Source of the DNA: Armillaria gallica
Lineage: Eukaryota; Basidiomycota; Agaricomycetes; Agaricales; Physalacriaceae
Direction of reading: 5' to 3'
Assembly (NCBI GenBank): GCA_037576215.1
Contig: JBANDB010000001.1
Coordinates: 682,001-746,000 of the forward strand
Length of the DNA stretch: 64,000 nt
Positions 1-12,231 of this stretch are shown here, piece after piece (position 1 is the first letter of the stretch; the number at the start of each line of letters is the position of its first letter). Position numbers and translations under genes: made by a program. The notes beneath the pieces are model-generated. The model made no database searches, was not told where the DNA came from, and was given only the letters and a program-made list of their open reading frames with translations.

Positions 1-990
1 TGTCAGGCTTCGAATGATCAAACTTCAAGCTCAAGATCCGCATAACCTGGTTTATGATGAAGTTTAGTCAGACCTCTCTCTTCGCGTACAATAAAAGTAC
101 GCAAAAGCGGTAAACCCATTCTCATGCATCGTGATCTTAGTTTGACCTATACTTTCTTTACATTCCAGCTCGTTGTCACATGTCATTTTGGTCTGAAAAC
201 GTTACACGCTGAGTTAAGTATCATAAGTAAAGAGTGGCCAACGGAGGAAATTTGAAGGAAATCGACTCAGAAAAACCCCTCCAGTTGTCATTCAGAACAA
301 TGCCTCTGACCGCAATGCATTTTTGCTTCTATGCGTCTTAGAGGCGTCCTCAGGTCTGATGTTAGGCACTATGTCGCGGCTTTGGTCCTGCTCGATGAAT
401 AAAGCATGAATACCTTAAAGGCAGGCATAATACAGGCAAAGGCTTGGAAAACTTTGTTGAAGGATACCTTTATTGTTTCCCCTGGGTTCCCAACTATGCT
501 CAGCCGGCGTAATTTAGTGCCTACCCAGAATCCACAGATTCCCATCGTGGCACTTATATTTATTTTATGTATATTTACTGTCAAATCATTTGTCAGATCA
601 AAAATGGAAACTACGAAGCTACGCTTATTTCCAGGCTTCTTGTAAGTTGTAGGACGAATTAGTAAGTACTTGTTCTTGAATGGGAAAGGTCGGAATTCGG
701 GCCGAACCAATCGGAAAAAGTCAAACATGTGATCGCGATTCTGACTTTTAAGGGTTGCCGGCTTTACATTAGTCCCGGACTCTTCGACTTAAGCCTAGCA
801 GTTTTCAGCTACAATTCGCAATGCCGACAACGGGTTTCTATTTTAGTCAGCAATAAATTGGTATGCTCCACTGTATAATGTTGTAGATAAGGTTGTACCT
901 CAGTACAATGCTTGTAAGACCTATAGTCTTTGGGTTACAAACTCCTGAAGAGTTTGCCCATTGATTTCCTATATTTATACAAACTACACT
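1..990. other. No supported gene
   Basis: Only short overlapping ORFs on both strands (for example 79 and 119 residues near 369-728) with no recognisable motif and no paralogue elsewhere in the window. I see no RNA gene or repeat structure here. The stretch lies just left of a mariner-like terminal repeat. Confidence 0.4.
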
Positions 991-992
991 TA

Positions 993-1492
993 CTGTACTA
1001 TTTCAACCTTATCTTCATGGCTTGTGACATGTTATGCCACATCTTCAGCCGGGAAGATCTTCACAGATCACTGTAGTCTGTGACATATTATGTACATCTT
1101 CACATTGTAAATTATTCAGTTGCTGTAGTAGTGTTGTGGCTCAATGCTGTGACTGAGTAGTTAGGTATCCAGTTCAATCCTCCTTGAGTGTGACTTTTTG
1201 CCATCCATGATATCATGAAAGGCTGGATTTGCTGTATGGGCCACAGAATCCACCTTTGAGCTGCCAGAGCAGAGTTGCCACTGCTGCATCATCAAACCAA
1301 ATCACTGGTATGACAGAAATGTCTGGGAATGCGTGTAGACACTCTTTTTGTTATTCTTACTTGAAAAAGACACTATTTTGGAACTTTTTTGTGTCTCTTC
1401 ACTGAGGCCTGTGGCATGTTATCAGGTATGCATATCTTCATTTCACAAGCTGTTGTGACCTGTGACATGAAGATAAGGTCGAAATAGTACAG
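993..1492. mobile_element. Non-autonomous Tc1/mariner-like element (MITE)
   Basis: A 27-bp terminal inverted repeat beginning CTGTACTATTTCAACCTTAT at 993 is mirrored at the right end (1466-1492) with one mismatch, and each end is flanked by the dinucleotide TA (991-992 and 1493-1494). TA duplication with inverted ends is the Tc1/mariner signature. The 500-bp interior has no transposase ORF. It contains several loose copies of a 'gtgacatgttatg...catcttca' motif just inside both ends. Because the TA target is only two bases, the boundary is inferred mainly from the inverted repeat. Confidence 0.6.
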
Positions 1493-1499
1493 TACTTAT

Positions 1500-4400
1500 T
1501 CTAATAATTTCTATTGAATCGATTCCTTACTCAGCATGCCGGAATGCCGGATTGCTCGAATTCTCTCGCATATTCCAACATATAACTTCCTCCATACCAA
1601 TCATTCTCAAAGTGTTCTTACACAATTCTTCAACTAACAGCCTTGGGATCAGTGATGTTCAAGTTCTATTGCCGGTAACTGGACGTAGCCTGACCCCGTT
1701 CTTAATGCAGCTATGACTTCAAGTCCTTTGTACTATGGTGTAAGACACCAGCTCCTGCCAGGTCAAATAATGTATCTGGGCCGGAATTCCGAGATCAGGG
1801 ATCCCAGACAATCTGGTGTTAATCGGGTAGGGGACCAAGCATTCAAGCAGATGTTGCATAGTGTTGGGAAGATCACGTTGTTCTACACCCAAGCCTTGGT
1901 CAGGTCAGGTCGGACAGAATGGAAAGAACAATTCAGAGTTACAGAAAAGTTAAGCATGCAGACATAGAACAAGCAGTCAGCCAAATCTTTGTCTAATCGG
2001 CAAAACCACTAGGTCCGCTGCATGGACCTAACATATGGACGAAATCTTAGGTCACGGTATAGCATCCACGAGACTTTGAGGGCAAGATGCATCATGGAGC
2101 ACATGGAATAACGCAGAGTCGTAACATCGCGGTGAGGTTGCGAGAAGTATCATGATGATCAGTATTCAATCCCGAGCGTCCTCTCCCTGATATCATCACG
2201 GAAATGATCTGGTCAAGACCTAATCCCCGTTCTGCTCATCACAAGGCGCTCGTATCAAGTACTATCAACGTAGCCCTTCATTTCTGACGTGAAATCACGA
2301 AGGTCACAGGGTACAGAGGCGCTGACAGTATTTTTTTTTCTAAATGACATAGCCCCCAACAGTTACGATAACAGATGCGCGCCCTTAGTTCAATGCCATG
2401 AATCCTGTCTCCGTAAACCATATCATTGTTCTAATAGACTCGCGCGTGCCAATTTTCCAAACATATTCATGGTCAACGAAAAGGCAACGCGATACTGTCC
2501 TGGCCCACCTTGTTGATGGCATAATTTGCTCCAAGATAACAGAGGGCTGGAGTAATCCATAGATATATTAGGCGGGAACTTTCGGAGCCGGACTGGTATG
2601 TCTTCTCTTCTCTTGCATTCTTGTATCATCAACTTCTGCTTGGGAGAAGAAGCACCAAAAACGAGTGAACGAGTGCTATCATGTTGTCACGTGCCATATC
2701 TTGCAAAGGAGGACATTCGAAGGCGTTATCGTTGAACGTACGAATGAATCATCGTACACATGCATCGACTGACACTGCATGTATGAGCGCTGATGCATGT
2801 ATGCCACTAGTCTCAGATAGATGATATTAGTCCTTACTGGGAGCGCATTCTTTCATGAATCAAAAACATGTACTTGACTCGGGGCAAAATTGAGGCATAA
2901 TGAATACCTCGTCGACCAGTGACGGCATGCCAGTGAAGGTCTCGGGTCTTCCTTTATTGTATTCCGGCTTCACCCCTGGCAACTGGAAGCATCCTTTAGT
3001 AAGTGATGCTGAGTTGAACGTGCACAGGATTACTTACTGGCAGGGAATATGGACCGAAACAAGTCCAAGTCTATCGATTAGGTTGTTGGCCGCTCCCGCT
3101 GAACCCGGATCGCTCACAATATAGAGAATATGTACAACGGATGACGAGGATCTGAAATGCATTGCTTCCTTCCGTCACATTGTCTGATCGGAGGTCGTTT
3201 GTTCCTTATACTAGTAGGTTATGTATTTTACTGCCCTCAGACTGTTCCCGTTCTTTACACTGGCTCATAAATGATTAGCGTAGAACACGAAGAATTCAGA
3301 GAGGTAAAGCATCGTAGGTCTTGATTGTACTCTGTGATCGTCACAAGGCCTGTCTCGATCACTTTGTCAACGATATAAAGTTAGATAGCCTACTGCTCTA
3401 AGATAGGTTCCATCCGCTGACTGCTTGACGATTCATCATCATGGCGTGCTTGGATAGACGGCCCTGGTATGATGCCGCGTCCTCATTCGAAAGGACCTTT
3501 ACTGACTATGGTTGAGATACTCTATTGTGGGTAGGAGCTGTGAAGGTCCCAGCGCTTGCGCGCTACTCTGCATGTTTGTAGAGAGTATGAGATCGTACCA
3601 GATCATCCACGCTGGCCTGACTGTCGCACTTCCCATGTCGATATGGCAGATCTTGTCGACGGTATGCTCGTCTCCATGTTATCAATATCTCGTGCTCGCC
3701 GGCGTGCACTTGCCTAGATGCGCTTTGCCTCGCGCGCGTGGCCATAACAGCGAGGAGAGAACGACCTTTCGGCATTTGCATTATGCCTGTGACACACCGT
3801 CCAAATATTCCAGCGGCTTTCATAAAGTTCACCTCATGTTGGCGCAGTTCGCGTCGACGATGTTCCGCCTGTGGAAGGCAGTGCTATGACGGCCGAGATT
3901 CATGCGGGCATTAAGCATGATAGAGTAGATCGAGAACGCCAAACTGCAAACCGAAAACCTCTGAAGGCGATATATTCGGAAAAGGACAGAAAGTTGGTTC
4001 TTTCAATTATTGGAAGTCACGAGTTAATCAATTCAGCCGACAGGCTACTTGCAATACCGAGTCGTTCCATTATTGTCCCGTATCATTGGAAAGGCTGCTC
4101 GGAGACCAGCCCCGTATCTAAGCAAAGCCAGAATTCAGCACACCCGTGCTTGATGGTTGATAGACACGCGTACCTCAGGTTCGAGCTTTCTCGGCCACAT
4201 GATTCCATGCTACTGCGAACGCGCCTCCACCCAGACAGGTAGTACCTCCGAGGATCAAGGAGGACACCCTGCCCTGCTGGGAGGTACCTTCTCTTCAGCA
4301 GTACATCACCCTTCCAAGTGCGCGTCAGCCCAGGATGGTCAGGACATATACCCAGAAGGAGGCGTACCTCCTGACGTCAACGTTGAGAACGAGACTATCG

Positions 4401-5425
4401 AGTACCTGGACAATCGTCCGAATTTCTGAGAATATAGAGTAGTGCAGAGTGGGAGCGTGGTGACGGCTGTATGGCGGGGCAAAACTGACGGATGCCGACT
4501 TTGTTCGATGTTATCGTGTCGGCTCATTACTGCGACGTGATGAATATTATGCTTCAAGGGGACACCTTTATGTGCTGGCTTGTTTCTGGAGCTCCGACAA
4601 TCCATCTGCGACCTGCTCGCTGGGCGCTGAAAGGTTCGACAGTTTTTCGATTGTCCCCTTGGCTCAGGCAGTGATGCTGGCGAAGGGTTACGACTAGAAA
4701 CCTAGCAACGCTCATCATCATAGATGAGCAGGCCAAAACTTTTTGGCGATCGATAGCATGATAAGATGATGCTGAAAGGATTTTGTTGGTTCGTTAACAG
4801 GATGATCAATATATGGGTTTGTGTAGGACCCATAGGCTTATAGTCGACATTGGTGAGCGGGGAGAATACCATCGCTTACGAGAAAAGTGTCAGGCAGGAT
4901 GGTTCGAACGGGGACCTTGAAGGGTTCTTTCTGGCTCCACATTTTTTGACATCAAAAGGAAGAATACCCATGATCATGTTTGCCCGATCCTGCTCGACGG
5001 ATATAGCCCTTATCGATTAAGCAGTCAAGCAAAACTTCAATCGATTCTCTAGGCACAGGTCATTCCACATTCTCAAGAGCCATTCGAAGAGGGCCCTTCT
5101 TCGCTCTGGTGATTACCAGCTTATGACACTCTAACGGTCAACACGACCTCGTTCGACGGTGGGTAGGCGTGCTTACCTCAAGCCTTGACTTCAGTGCATC
5201 CACGGTGAGGCCACACGCACTGCTCATAGACTTGGTTCCGTACCGCGCGAGTAGCGAGTTGATGAGATATCAAAATAGCAGAATACTAGTAGTAGTAAAT
5301 GTCAAAGAACGCCGTGAAGAACGGAACGGTCGCACAGTAGATGCTTCGAGAATTGAATGCCCATCGATGACGTGTCGGATTGTTGCATCAGGAACACCTT
5401 CATAGTTGTAGGGATGCATCGTTCA
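1500..5425. other. Long stretch without a supported gene
   Basis: ORFs of 60-125 residues exist on both strands (for example 3512-3889 + and 3871-4242 +), but I find no domain, no convincing exon chain and no second copy in the window. A short open segment at 4230-4429 ending in a stop is protein-like in composition, but I cannot place it in a family. Treat the region as unannotated or decayed. Confidence 0.4.
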
Positions 5426-5429
5426 CCTG

Positions 5430-5800
5430 AGAGAAGTTAATGGCTGAGAGGTGTGCCAACAGAAAGAGACGTACCAGGTTTCAAAACTCCCGCAAGGCCC
5501 TTGTATTGAGAAACGTCGCTATATAACGACTTCCTTTGGACGTCGAGGACATAGTCAGAGATAGTTCCCATGAGAATAGATAATCATTTCAAAGTAGTCG
5601 ACGATCATACGGAAGAGATCGCAACTTTCATTACCATGTTGCTTCGAGGAAATCATGTCGATGAGCCTCGTTGAGCGCCAACAGTATGACTGACAGGTAG
5701 ATAGGCAGGACGTTCATGCCGTGTCCCTGCCAAGTATATGGACGTGGAAGGAGAAAAACAATCGGCAATGGCTACCAGCGCATTTTGTTTGTGCTCTCAG
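5430..5800 (+). repeat. Degraded fragment of the unit 'D' segment
   Basis: The sequence from 5430 ('gagaagttaatggc...') through the 'cttgtattgagaaacg' and 'gacttcctttgga' blocks matches the D segment of the repeat unit at 11212-11300, 29931-30010 and 34525-34640, in the same order. Later blocks ('gtagatag', 'acgttcatgccgtgtcc', 'caatcggca') also recur in order. It is an isolated, more diverged copy outside the palindromes. Confidence 0.6.
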
Positions 5801-5939
5801 TGTCCCGTTGGCCATTTTACGTCGTGCACGTTTTCGAGGACGTTGATACCGATAGCCTTGGACAGAGGCAGGAGGAAGTCGTTACGCCAAGCGTTCAGGT
5901 TCTCGAATTGTTGAATCTTCATTGCTGGAAGACCAAACC

Positions 5940-7050
5940 CGTCAAAGGCAAGGTGGATCAGGGCGGTTTAATTGGTGATAGCTGGGAGTGCAAGGGTCGA
6001 GTCTGGGCGTCCTGCGCCAGTCAATCCGATATATGTTTAGCAGAGCAGTGTATCTGCATGGCAATGGAAGTATAGGCGGAGCGGCGGCTTCCGGTATGAT
6101 GGCTCCGAGGTGAAGGTAAGAAGACAAGGCGCCGACCTTCACTCGAGAACGATGGTGAGATCTCGAGCGAACGTGCAGCGTCCACCCTTGCTTCCGATGT
6201 CTCTTCGGGATCTTGTACAAAGGAACATAATGAACACATGCGAGGGCATGGTTGAGGCATTATGAGCCCAACAGTCGAGGTCCGTTTTTTGCACTCTCCT
6301 GGATAGCGTCGTATCAACACTTTTGCCTTTCCCCGTTTCTTTTACTCCAGTCGTTGCTAACAAGGAGTTCATGGGGTTGGTGGTGTTTATTCGAGGGCAG
6401 AACCAAGAAAGAAGAAACATCGTGTTTATTTCGAGAGTATAAACAGCCGGACACATGTCGCGTAACCTCCGGCGAAAATTTTGCATGCAAGAACGGGATG
6501 ACTGCTTAGTCGTGTTGGGAGGGTATCTGGCGTTGTTCTCTTAGATGGGCATCGAACTAGATTGATAGTCCAGAGACGTTTTCAAAGAAAGGCGACGCTT
6601 TGTGCCGACAAATAATGCGTCTCTATATCCTCTGACAGGCGGTATCGAGGCTTGAGAGCTTGGGACAGTGGGACCTCCTAGGAGCTACCCTCAACGATGA
6701 CATTCATTATCGACAAAAGAATAAAATGATTACGCACGAGAACTTCCCAATATCCAGGCCCTGGATGTACGCGCCATTACGAGATCGTCGTAGAGCAAAG
6801 CCCAAGCGTGGCAGTGGGTAATATCATCGAGGACGTCCTTTGCAGTTGTTTGGTAGCAATATACCAGGTCTCTGTATTGTTCATGAGATTCATCGCTCTC
6901 TGCAGAAGGAAAGGTAACACACCGTGTTCACCCAAGTGCTACATTACTCCACCATGCAATGTATGCCCCGCTTGCCTTACACCACTGTTGTTTCGCGAAT
7001 TTGTTCGTCGCTCACTAGTCCAGACCGGTAATGTTCCTCCCTGAGTGACA
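5940..7050 (-). pseudogene. Unrecognised duplicated gene family 'G1', degraded copy
   Basis: On the minus strand this stretch parallels 24400-25240. Shared blocks include 'cctcctaggagctac', 'atccaggcccc', 'gagattcatc' and 'ggtaacac', and translated blocks such as STVGLI...SLCSFVQDPEETS (about 6140-6290) against SSIVGLIGSHICSFVHGPKETS in the other copy. The reading frame is split over several frames (ORFs at 6021-6320 and 6139-6486), so it is either multi-exon or broken. I do not recognise the family. A third weak copy lies at about 45000-45250 on the plus strand. Confidence 0.4.
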
Positions 7051-7175
7051 ACATGACATCCCTTCTTCACATCGATGGAGGCGCTTCACGCTCTCCAGCA
7101 GATAGCATACTAGCGATGGAACCAGGTTCCGATGACGGTAGGCTTGCCGATGTGTTTATAACGTCTGTTTCCACA

Positions 7176-8085
7176 CTAATTCATGAGACTTATATGGCGG
7201 GCCGCATGCAATGGAAAAGATAACACACATATTGAGAGATAGAGGTATGGTATATGATCAGAATACCATAGCTGTACTATGCAATTTCCAACGACGTCCG
7301 GCTCCCCAACACTCTCTCCGAGTCGAAGCTGGATACATTTGGACGAGTCGCCGACGGCCATTGGAATGATGTACCAGATCCAGCGACAGTCCACGAGCCG
7401 ACCGAGTGCTAAGCAGTGCATCAATTCCGAAAAAGACGGCGCCCGATGAGATGGTCGGCAAGCATTGGACAACGTGGCAGCGGCGCATTGAACCAGGCTA
7501 CGAGATAAGTCATGAAGGAGGTATCGCTTAGAGGCAGAGAACACAATTGGGAAAGGAAGTGAGTAGGCCAAACGAGGTGAGACTCGTCCAACGGTACCGT
7601 TGTAGCCACCGACAAGATGATTATGCGGATGGGCATAAACAAACTGTCCTCCCTCGACGGCACTCCCGAGCAGCTGGAGGGGATCAAAAGCTTCGGTCAC
7701 CGCTCGCGGGAGTTTTATCGAGATAGGTCGTGAGACGATGACACCGGTAGAGTCGTCTTGGATGATGGACATGGAGAGACGCCATCGCACTCCAGGCTAG
7801 TGGTGGCAGCGCCAAAGCTTTTGGCGAGGATGTAGACAGGTTGGTGTATCTGTAACATCGATTATTCAGTTCGAGGCGAGCCGGTGACGAAATGTGTGCG
7901 TACCTCGTACATCCAGCACAGGATGGTATCGCCCCGACAGAACTTCCGGCTTGAATGTTGACACGGACCCGGAGGTTGCACTTTGTGACGCCTGGTATGG
8001 GTGTCCGTGTCCTTGAGAAGGGCGGCAAAATAGGGTCACGTAGTAGATTATGGAAACGAAAGAATAGCCGGGCCTCCAGCAGCAA
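7176..8085 (-). CDS. Family 'K' gene copy, unrecognised (possibly degraded)
   Basis: Two overlapping minus-strand ORFs (7684-8085, 133 aa; 7176-7790, 204 aa) join through a plausible intron of about 50 nt that starts GTACGCACAC and ends in TTACAG before ATACACCAACCTG. The exon after the intron carries the family phrase IQDDSTG.IVSRPISIKLP, seen again at 28580-28880, 47622-47804 and, more diverged, near 22560-22625. The 204-aa frame stays open for an unusually long stretch for this window. I do not recognise a domain. The start is close to the plus-strand ORF at 8124, giving a divergent pair arrangement that recurs at 48.05 kb and, split by the gypsy element, at 52/62 kb. The antisense strand also reads open in places ('ESWWDEDE...'), which I take as a shadow. 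Confidence 0.4.
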
Positions 8086-8123
8086 AGAATGTGCGCTTAG
8101 CGTCTGTCGCGGCCTAGAAACTT

Positions 8124-8639
8124 ATGAGATCCGTCGTCTGCGAGAGAAGAAACGATTATGCGCCTGTTCCTTTTCTTTCCAACATCCAAGATCTATATGC
8201 ATACATGCACATTCCATCGGACGCACATTCGCAGCTAAACGGCCAACATTGCAGATACTGCCTCAATCCGGAGGGCCTGCCTTATCAATCCGTTTACATC
8301 GAGATGTCTGACGTTGAGAAACTCGCCAGGGAGATTAGAGCTGCCCCTACAAGCGTGAGGCGAGACGTCCCAAAATACACTATTCCCATCATACCACCGG
8401 CGTCGTCATTTCAGAATCGCCTTTCATGGCTGCGTATGTCGGCAAAACGCATCTTTCGTTCCGGCCTGTGCCCATCCCGGGACGATGGCCCTCAACGCGT
8501 CTTCGTTGATGCAGCAATTCATGAGGATAAATTCATTGGGGGAGGGATTGGACTGTTTGTATCTTTTTGTGTTCAACGAGGAGGATCATCGAAGAGGGCA
8601 GCGAGGAGTGGAAGGATACCGCCAGCTGATGGAAAGTGA
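8124..8639 (+). CDS. Hypothetical 171-aa protein divergent from the K copy
   Basis: A single open frame from ATG at 8124. Its first 60 bases or so are homologous to the sequences at 48121 and 62460 that precede the HNH-family genes, but after that it diverges, so the downstream body is different. A CxxC-type pair (HCRYC) sits near residue 49, and the C-terminal third contains VFVDAAIHEDK...GGGIGLF, superficially like an RNase H-fold strand with an Asp, which I do not consider proof. No signal peptide or membrane helix is visible. It may be the first exon of a longer gene. Confidence 0.3.
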   Translation: MRSVVCERRNDYAPVPFLSNIQDLYAYMHIPSDAHSQLNGQHCRYCLNPEGLPYQSVYIEMSDVEKLAREIRAAPTSVRRDVPKYTIPIIPPASSFQNRLSWLRMSAKRIFRSGLCPSRDDGPQRVFVDAAIHEDKFIGGGIGLFVSFCVQRGGSSKRAARSGRIPPADGK

Positions 8640-8954
8640 GGAAGGAGAGCTTCAAGCCGTATGAGAAGCTTTTGTAGGCATAAATCTGTCGTCGACGATA
8701 TGCAGTCGCGAATCAAGGGAACACCGATGATTATATTCTTGAGGCGTTCTTTTGCTCCAGATATAAGATCGCCATCGCAGTCACAACAGGAAATATGTGC
8801 GTTCCGCATCACGGCAATATGCAGACACCTCCGTCATCTATTGTGCAAGGCTATGGTCTTGCAAGCGCACTTCCATGGGAGAGGCCAATAATCAGATTGG
8901 TATGGTGTCCAAAACAGTCCTTAGGATGGTCTCTTTTTGACGCCCTTTTCCGTC
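8640..8954. other. No supported gene
   Basis: Short ORFs only, between the 171-aa ORF and the left end of repeat-unit copy I. Nothing recognisable. Confidence 0.35.
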
Positions 8955-8990
8955 TTATTCTGGCGTTATATGCTTGGCGACCTCTGGTGA

Positions 8991-9479
8991 TTAATGTTGC
9001 GCTGCATGCATATGAAATACAATAGAAGAATGACGAAGGTCGGATCGACACGGATTTCGCGAGAAGATAGTCCTTGTGCCTGGCTGTACGCAGGTCAGTG
9101 GCGCATTTTTACAAATCGTGACGACGACATACATACATGCAGAAACCGCCAACAACATCAATACTCCCCAGATAGTTTTGTCGAGTGCGTTTTTCCTTTG
9201 CATTACCTTCCCTGAATCCAATTCTGCCAAAACACTAGGAATTGACGGGGACGTGAACAGGGAATGGAGTCTTTGAGCGAGGTATGCGCAGACAGTATGA
9301 CTGTAGAAGGAAAGCAGGCAGAGACGGGGGATTGTGGAGACGAGAACCACAATACCGCGATTTGAGGGTTGCATCCTTGCCCAGGACGACCAACATGCAC
9401 CGTGAATCAGAGTCCAGTCTTGACGTAGGAATGTTATAGTAGTGGATCTGTGGCATTGGCAACCACAGCAGTGGAACAA
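8991..9479 (-). CDS. Hypothetical ORF in unit segment B, possible membrane helix
   Basis: A 162-aa minus-strand frame with one hydrophobic stretch, GVLMLLAVSACMYVVVTIC, preceded by the conserved QRKNALDKT. The same phrases recur in the B segments of copies III and IV (32.4-32.7 and 43.4-43.8 kb), where frames are interrupted. It may be an exon of a longer gene that continues into the K-type exon 'ICTNNATVL...DGTEFTGW'. Function unknown. The frame may be open by chance. Confidence 0.25.
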   Translation of the reverse strand: MFHCCGCQCHRSTTITFLRQDWTLIHGACWSSWARMQPSNRGIVVLVSTIPRLCLLSFYSHTVCAYLAQRLHSLFTSPSIPSVLAELDSGKVMQRKNALDKTIWGVLMLLAVSACMYVVVTICKNAPLTCVQPGTRTIFSRNPCRSDLRHSSIVFHMHAAQH

Positions 9480-10228
9480 GAAGGGCCGGAGGTTAGTCTA
9501 CAGTTATGTCCTATGGTTCAGGACAGCCTGGAGTTTCCAGAAACGAGAATATGATATCGGCACGAAGGTGCCGACTTTCCCTTGAGAATAAGCGCGGATC
9601 CTAGCTCGTGCGTGGCGTCCTGAAGGGCGTATACTGGATAGTGCATCCCAGCGGCTCTTAGGCCTTTCCTCAATTCTTCACTGAAGTCATCAACGGGGGT
9701 AAGCCAGAGCGTTCTGCACCGTGACAGAGCTGATGCTGTCGGTTCAAAATCCAACAGGATACGTTATCCCCTCCTTGAATGATGTACCCGTCCCGTTTAC
9801 GAAATCGCTGATGGGGATGGTTGGACGTCGTGTTGAAAGGGCGACACACGAAAGAATGCTGATATTGAGTGTCGATCAGTGAACTACTTGCAGCGTTAGA
9901 TAAGCATCGACCAAAACGATAGCTGAGTAACGTACCAAGAAGTACTGTACGTTCGGAATGTGGGCCTTAACCGCACTGGATAATGTCCTTGATCGATGAG
10001 AGGCATGGAACCAGAGACGACAGCTGCCATCGTTGTGAATGCAGTAGGTAGACAGCGATGACGTTCCAAGGGCTGTTCTACCAGCCCTTCATGTAACAGC
10101 TTCGATGCACCATTCCCAGTGCATTGTAGAAACGCCAGGCGATTGGCTACTAAATTGCAACGGCCGATGTACAGCAATTAGCTCGAGACTAGCAGTGCAG
10201 AGCAAGCAAGACATACATTGTTCAAGAA

Positions 10229-10745
10229 TTAGGCTTGTCCTCGTGTCAGGGATGACCAATTTCTGCGGAATGACGGCTTCAGACGCGCAGGTGCGAAGAC
10301 TTTCAGACCGCAAAATGGGTGCGCTCCTCGAGTCTCGCTCCATCTTGTTTGAAGCGTACTGTTAAAGCTATCCCATGTAAGAACTCCTGAATAGAACAGT
10401 GGGACGATTGGGCATCGTGCAGCTAGCGCAGCAAGGACTGAAATTTTCTGATCAGAACTGTTAGGTGCATTTCGAGCCAGAACAATCGTCGAAGGTCTTA
10501 CTGAAATGAAAATTTCGGACCGTGATATGGATACGGTGTAAGATTTTGGTAGATCAGGGGTCACAAGTCTCCCTGGGTTCCTGTGTGCCCATTAGACGAA
10601 GGCGACTTTCGTGGGGTAACACGTGTCCCGTAACCAGCACAGTGAAGCAGGTGCGCGCAATTCCCTGTGCGTCGGACTGCAAAGACCCTGCAGTTAATAG
10701 GAAATTGCGAAGCGCAAAAAATCGTCGATATAACTCGGTGTGCAA
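10229..10745 (-). pseudogene. Unrecognised D-segment coding remnant, copy I
   Basis: Two minus-strand frames (10554-10745 and 10229-10564) contain SDAQGIARTCFTVLVTGHVLPHE and ISVRPSTIVLARNAPNSSD, split by a frame change. The same phrases occur in one uninterrupted frame at 19532-19903 (+) and in broken form at 29180-29374 (-), 33693-33971 (-) and 42169-42456 (+). Phrase order is conserved across five copies, which supports ancient coding sequence. The family is not recognised. Confidence 0.35.
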
Positions 10746-12231
10746 AAGGGCATGTCCCTGGGTTGACTAACTTGCGGTGTTTAGTTTGAGATCATGTCGA
10801 GCAGGCGGCACGTACCATCTTCAGAAACTGAACTTATCACGGTGCTCCAAAGGAGATAATTGATTCCGAACGCGTGGCCGTAAGTCATTTGCAACACGGA
10901 GGATATGTCTGCACTTTCTCCAGAGAAAAATCGCTTCGTTCCATGTTCTTCTGCAAGATATATGAGTAGGTGTATATATGCTGGAGAATGCTACGCACAG
11001 GAGCCCGTCTCTCTTCATATCTTGACCAGTACAGGATATTCTTTCCATGAACGCCACAGGACGGAATGATGGCATGAAGCTAGTAGGCATCAATGACCGT
11101 ACATATGCTACGGAAGTTGGGATGGCCACACCGCAATTGCTTCGAATGTCCGACATTTCGGCTCGCCAAAAGAGACGCTTTCATCGTTGTAGAGATTCAT
11201 CTGATATGGAGAGAAGTTAGTAGCTAAGACGTGCGTCAACAGAAAGAAGCGCACTAGGTTTCGAAACTCCCGCACGACCCTTGTATGGAGAAACGCCGCT
11301 CTACATACAAGTATATCTTCGGACTGCTCAGTGCATGTGGTAAATTGGCTCATATAACCTTTACAAAGAATGAGCTGGACATTCAAATGTATATTCAAAC
11401 GTGGCTCCCACAAGATTAGATATGCGTCTATAATATCTGGAATTAGTTGATGATTATTCATACGGCAGAGAAAAGGCACACCATTGGCATTTACTGGCGT
11501 GCTGGCGTGATCAAAATCGCGCGTTCGGACAAGGTTTTCTGAATTCGCTGTAACTTGAGGATTCTTTGGCGACACCTGTATGGTATGGCAGCTTTTAGAT
11601 GAAATTGTGTCAATGAGCCTTCTAAATTCTTGAGCGCCAGAGGCAATGATGACTCACAAGTAGATAGGACGTGCACGTCGCGTCCCTTGCTGATAGCAAG
11701 CGGAAAGTGAAGAGCAATCGGCACAATTGGCTGTTGGCCATTTTCAAGCTCCGATTGTATCGTTATCGCGTCCTCTGTCTAAATTCAGTACTACTTTCCA
11801 TATTTTGAGACGGTTATTCCTTTTTCTCAAAATCCGTAGGTCCTCTGGTGAAAATCAAACGTGATTTCATAGTCTCTATATCCTCTACAAACCGATGATT
11901 TTGAAGCAAAACAATTCCATAGAGAGGGTAAGTTATAAGTCCGAGTCCTCGGGCCGAAATCAATTTTCCCATACATTATTAATTATTCACCAAGGCTGGT
12001 GGGAGCAACATTGGTCGTGGAAGTGTTCTTCAAGTTGACTATTGACAGTTTCGATTTGCAGCCTTGTAAGGCGGTATACGTGCCTACGGGTCACTGCGAG
12101 TAGTCACCTCTTTTTTTGAGCTCCAGTGCCGGCAATCATTAATCAGCAATGTCAGACTAAGGGCAGAATAGCTACATTCTGCTAGGTTGGATCCATTCAT
12201 CGACTGACTCAACTCTCTTCGACATCGACCA

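Noticed and set aside
1000..1500. Telomere-like or satellite interpretation of the repeated 'gtgacatgttatg' words
   Set aside because: The repeats are bounded by TA-flanked inverted ends, which a MITE explains better.
3512..3889. 125-aa plus-strand ORF
   Set aside because: Overlaps an 89-aa ORF on the other strand, has no domain, no splice context and no second copy.
8466..8600. RNase H-like motif VFVDAAIHEDK...GIGLF
   Set aside because: Only one acidic residue and a glycine pattern fit; no further RNase H motifs and no neighbouring reverse transcriptase.
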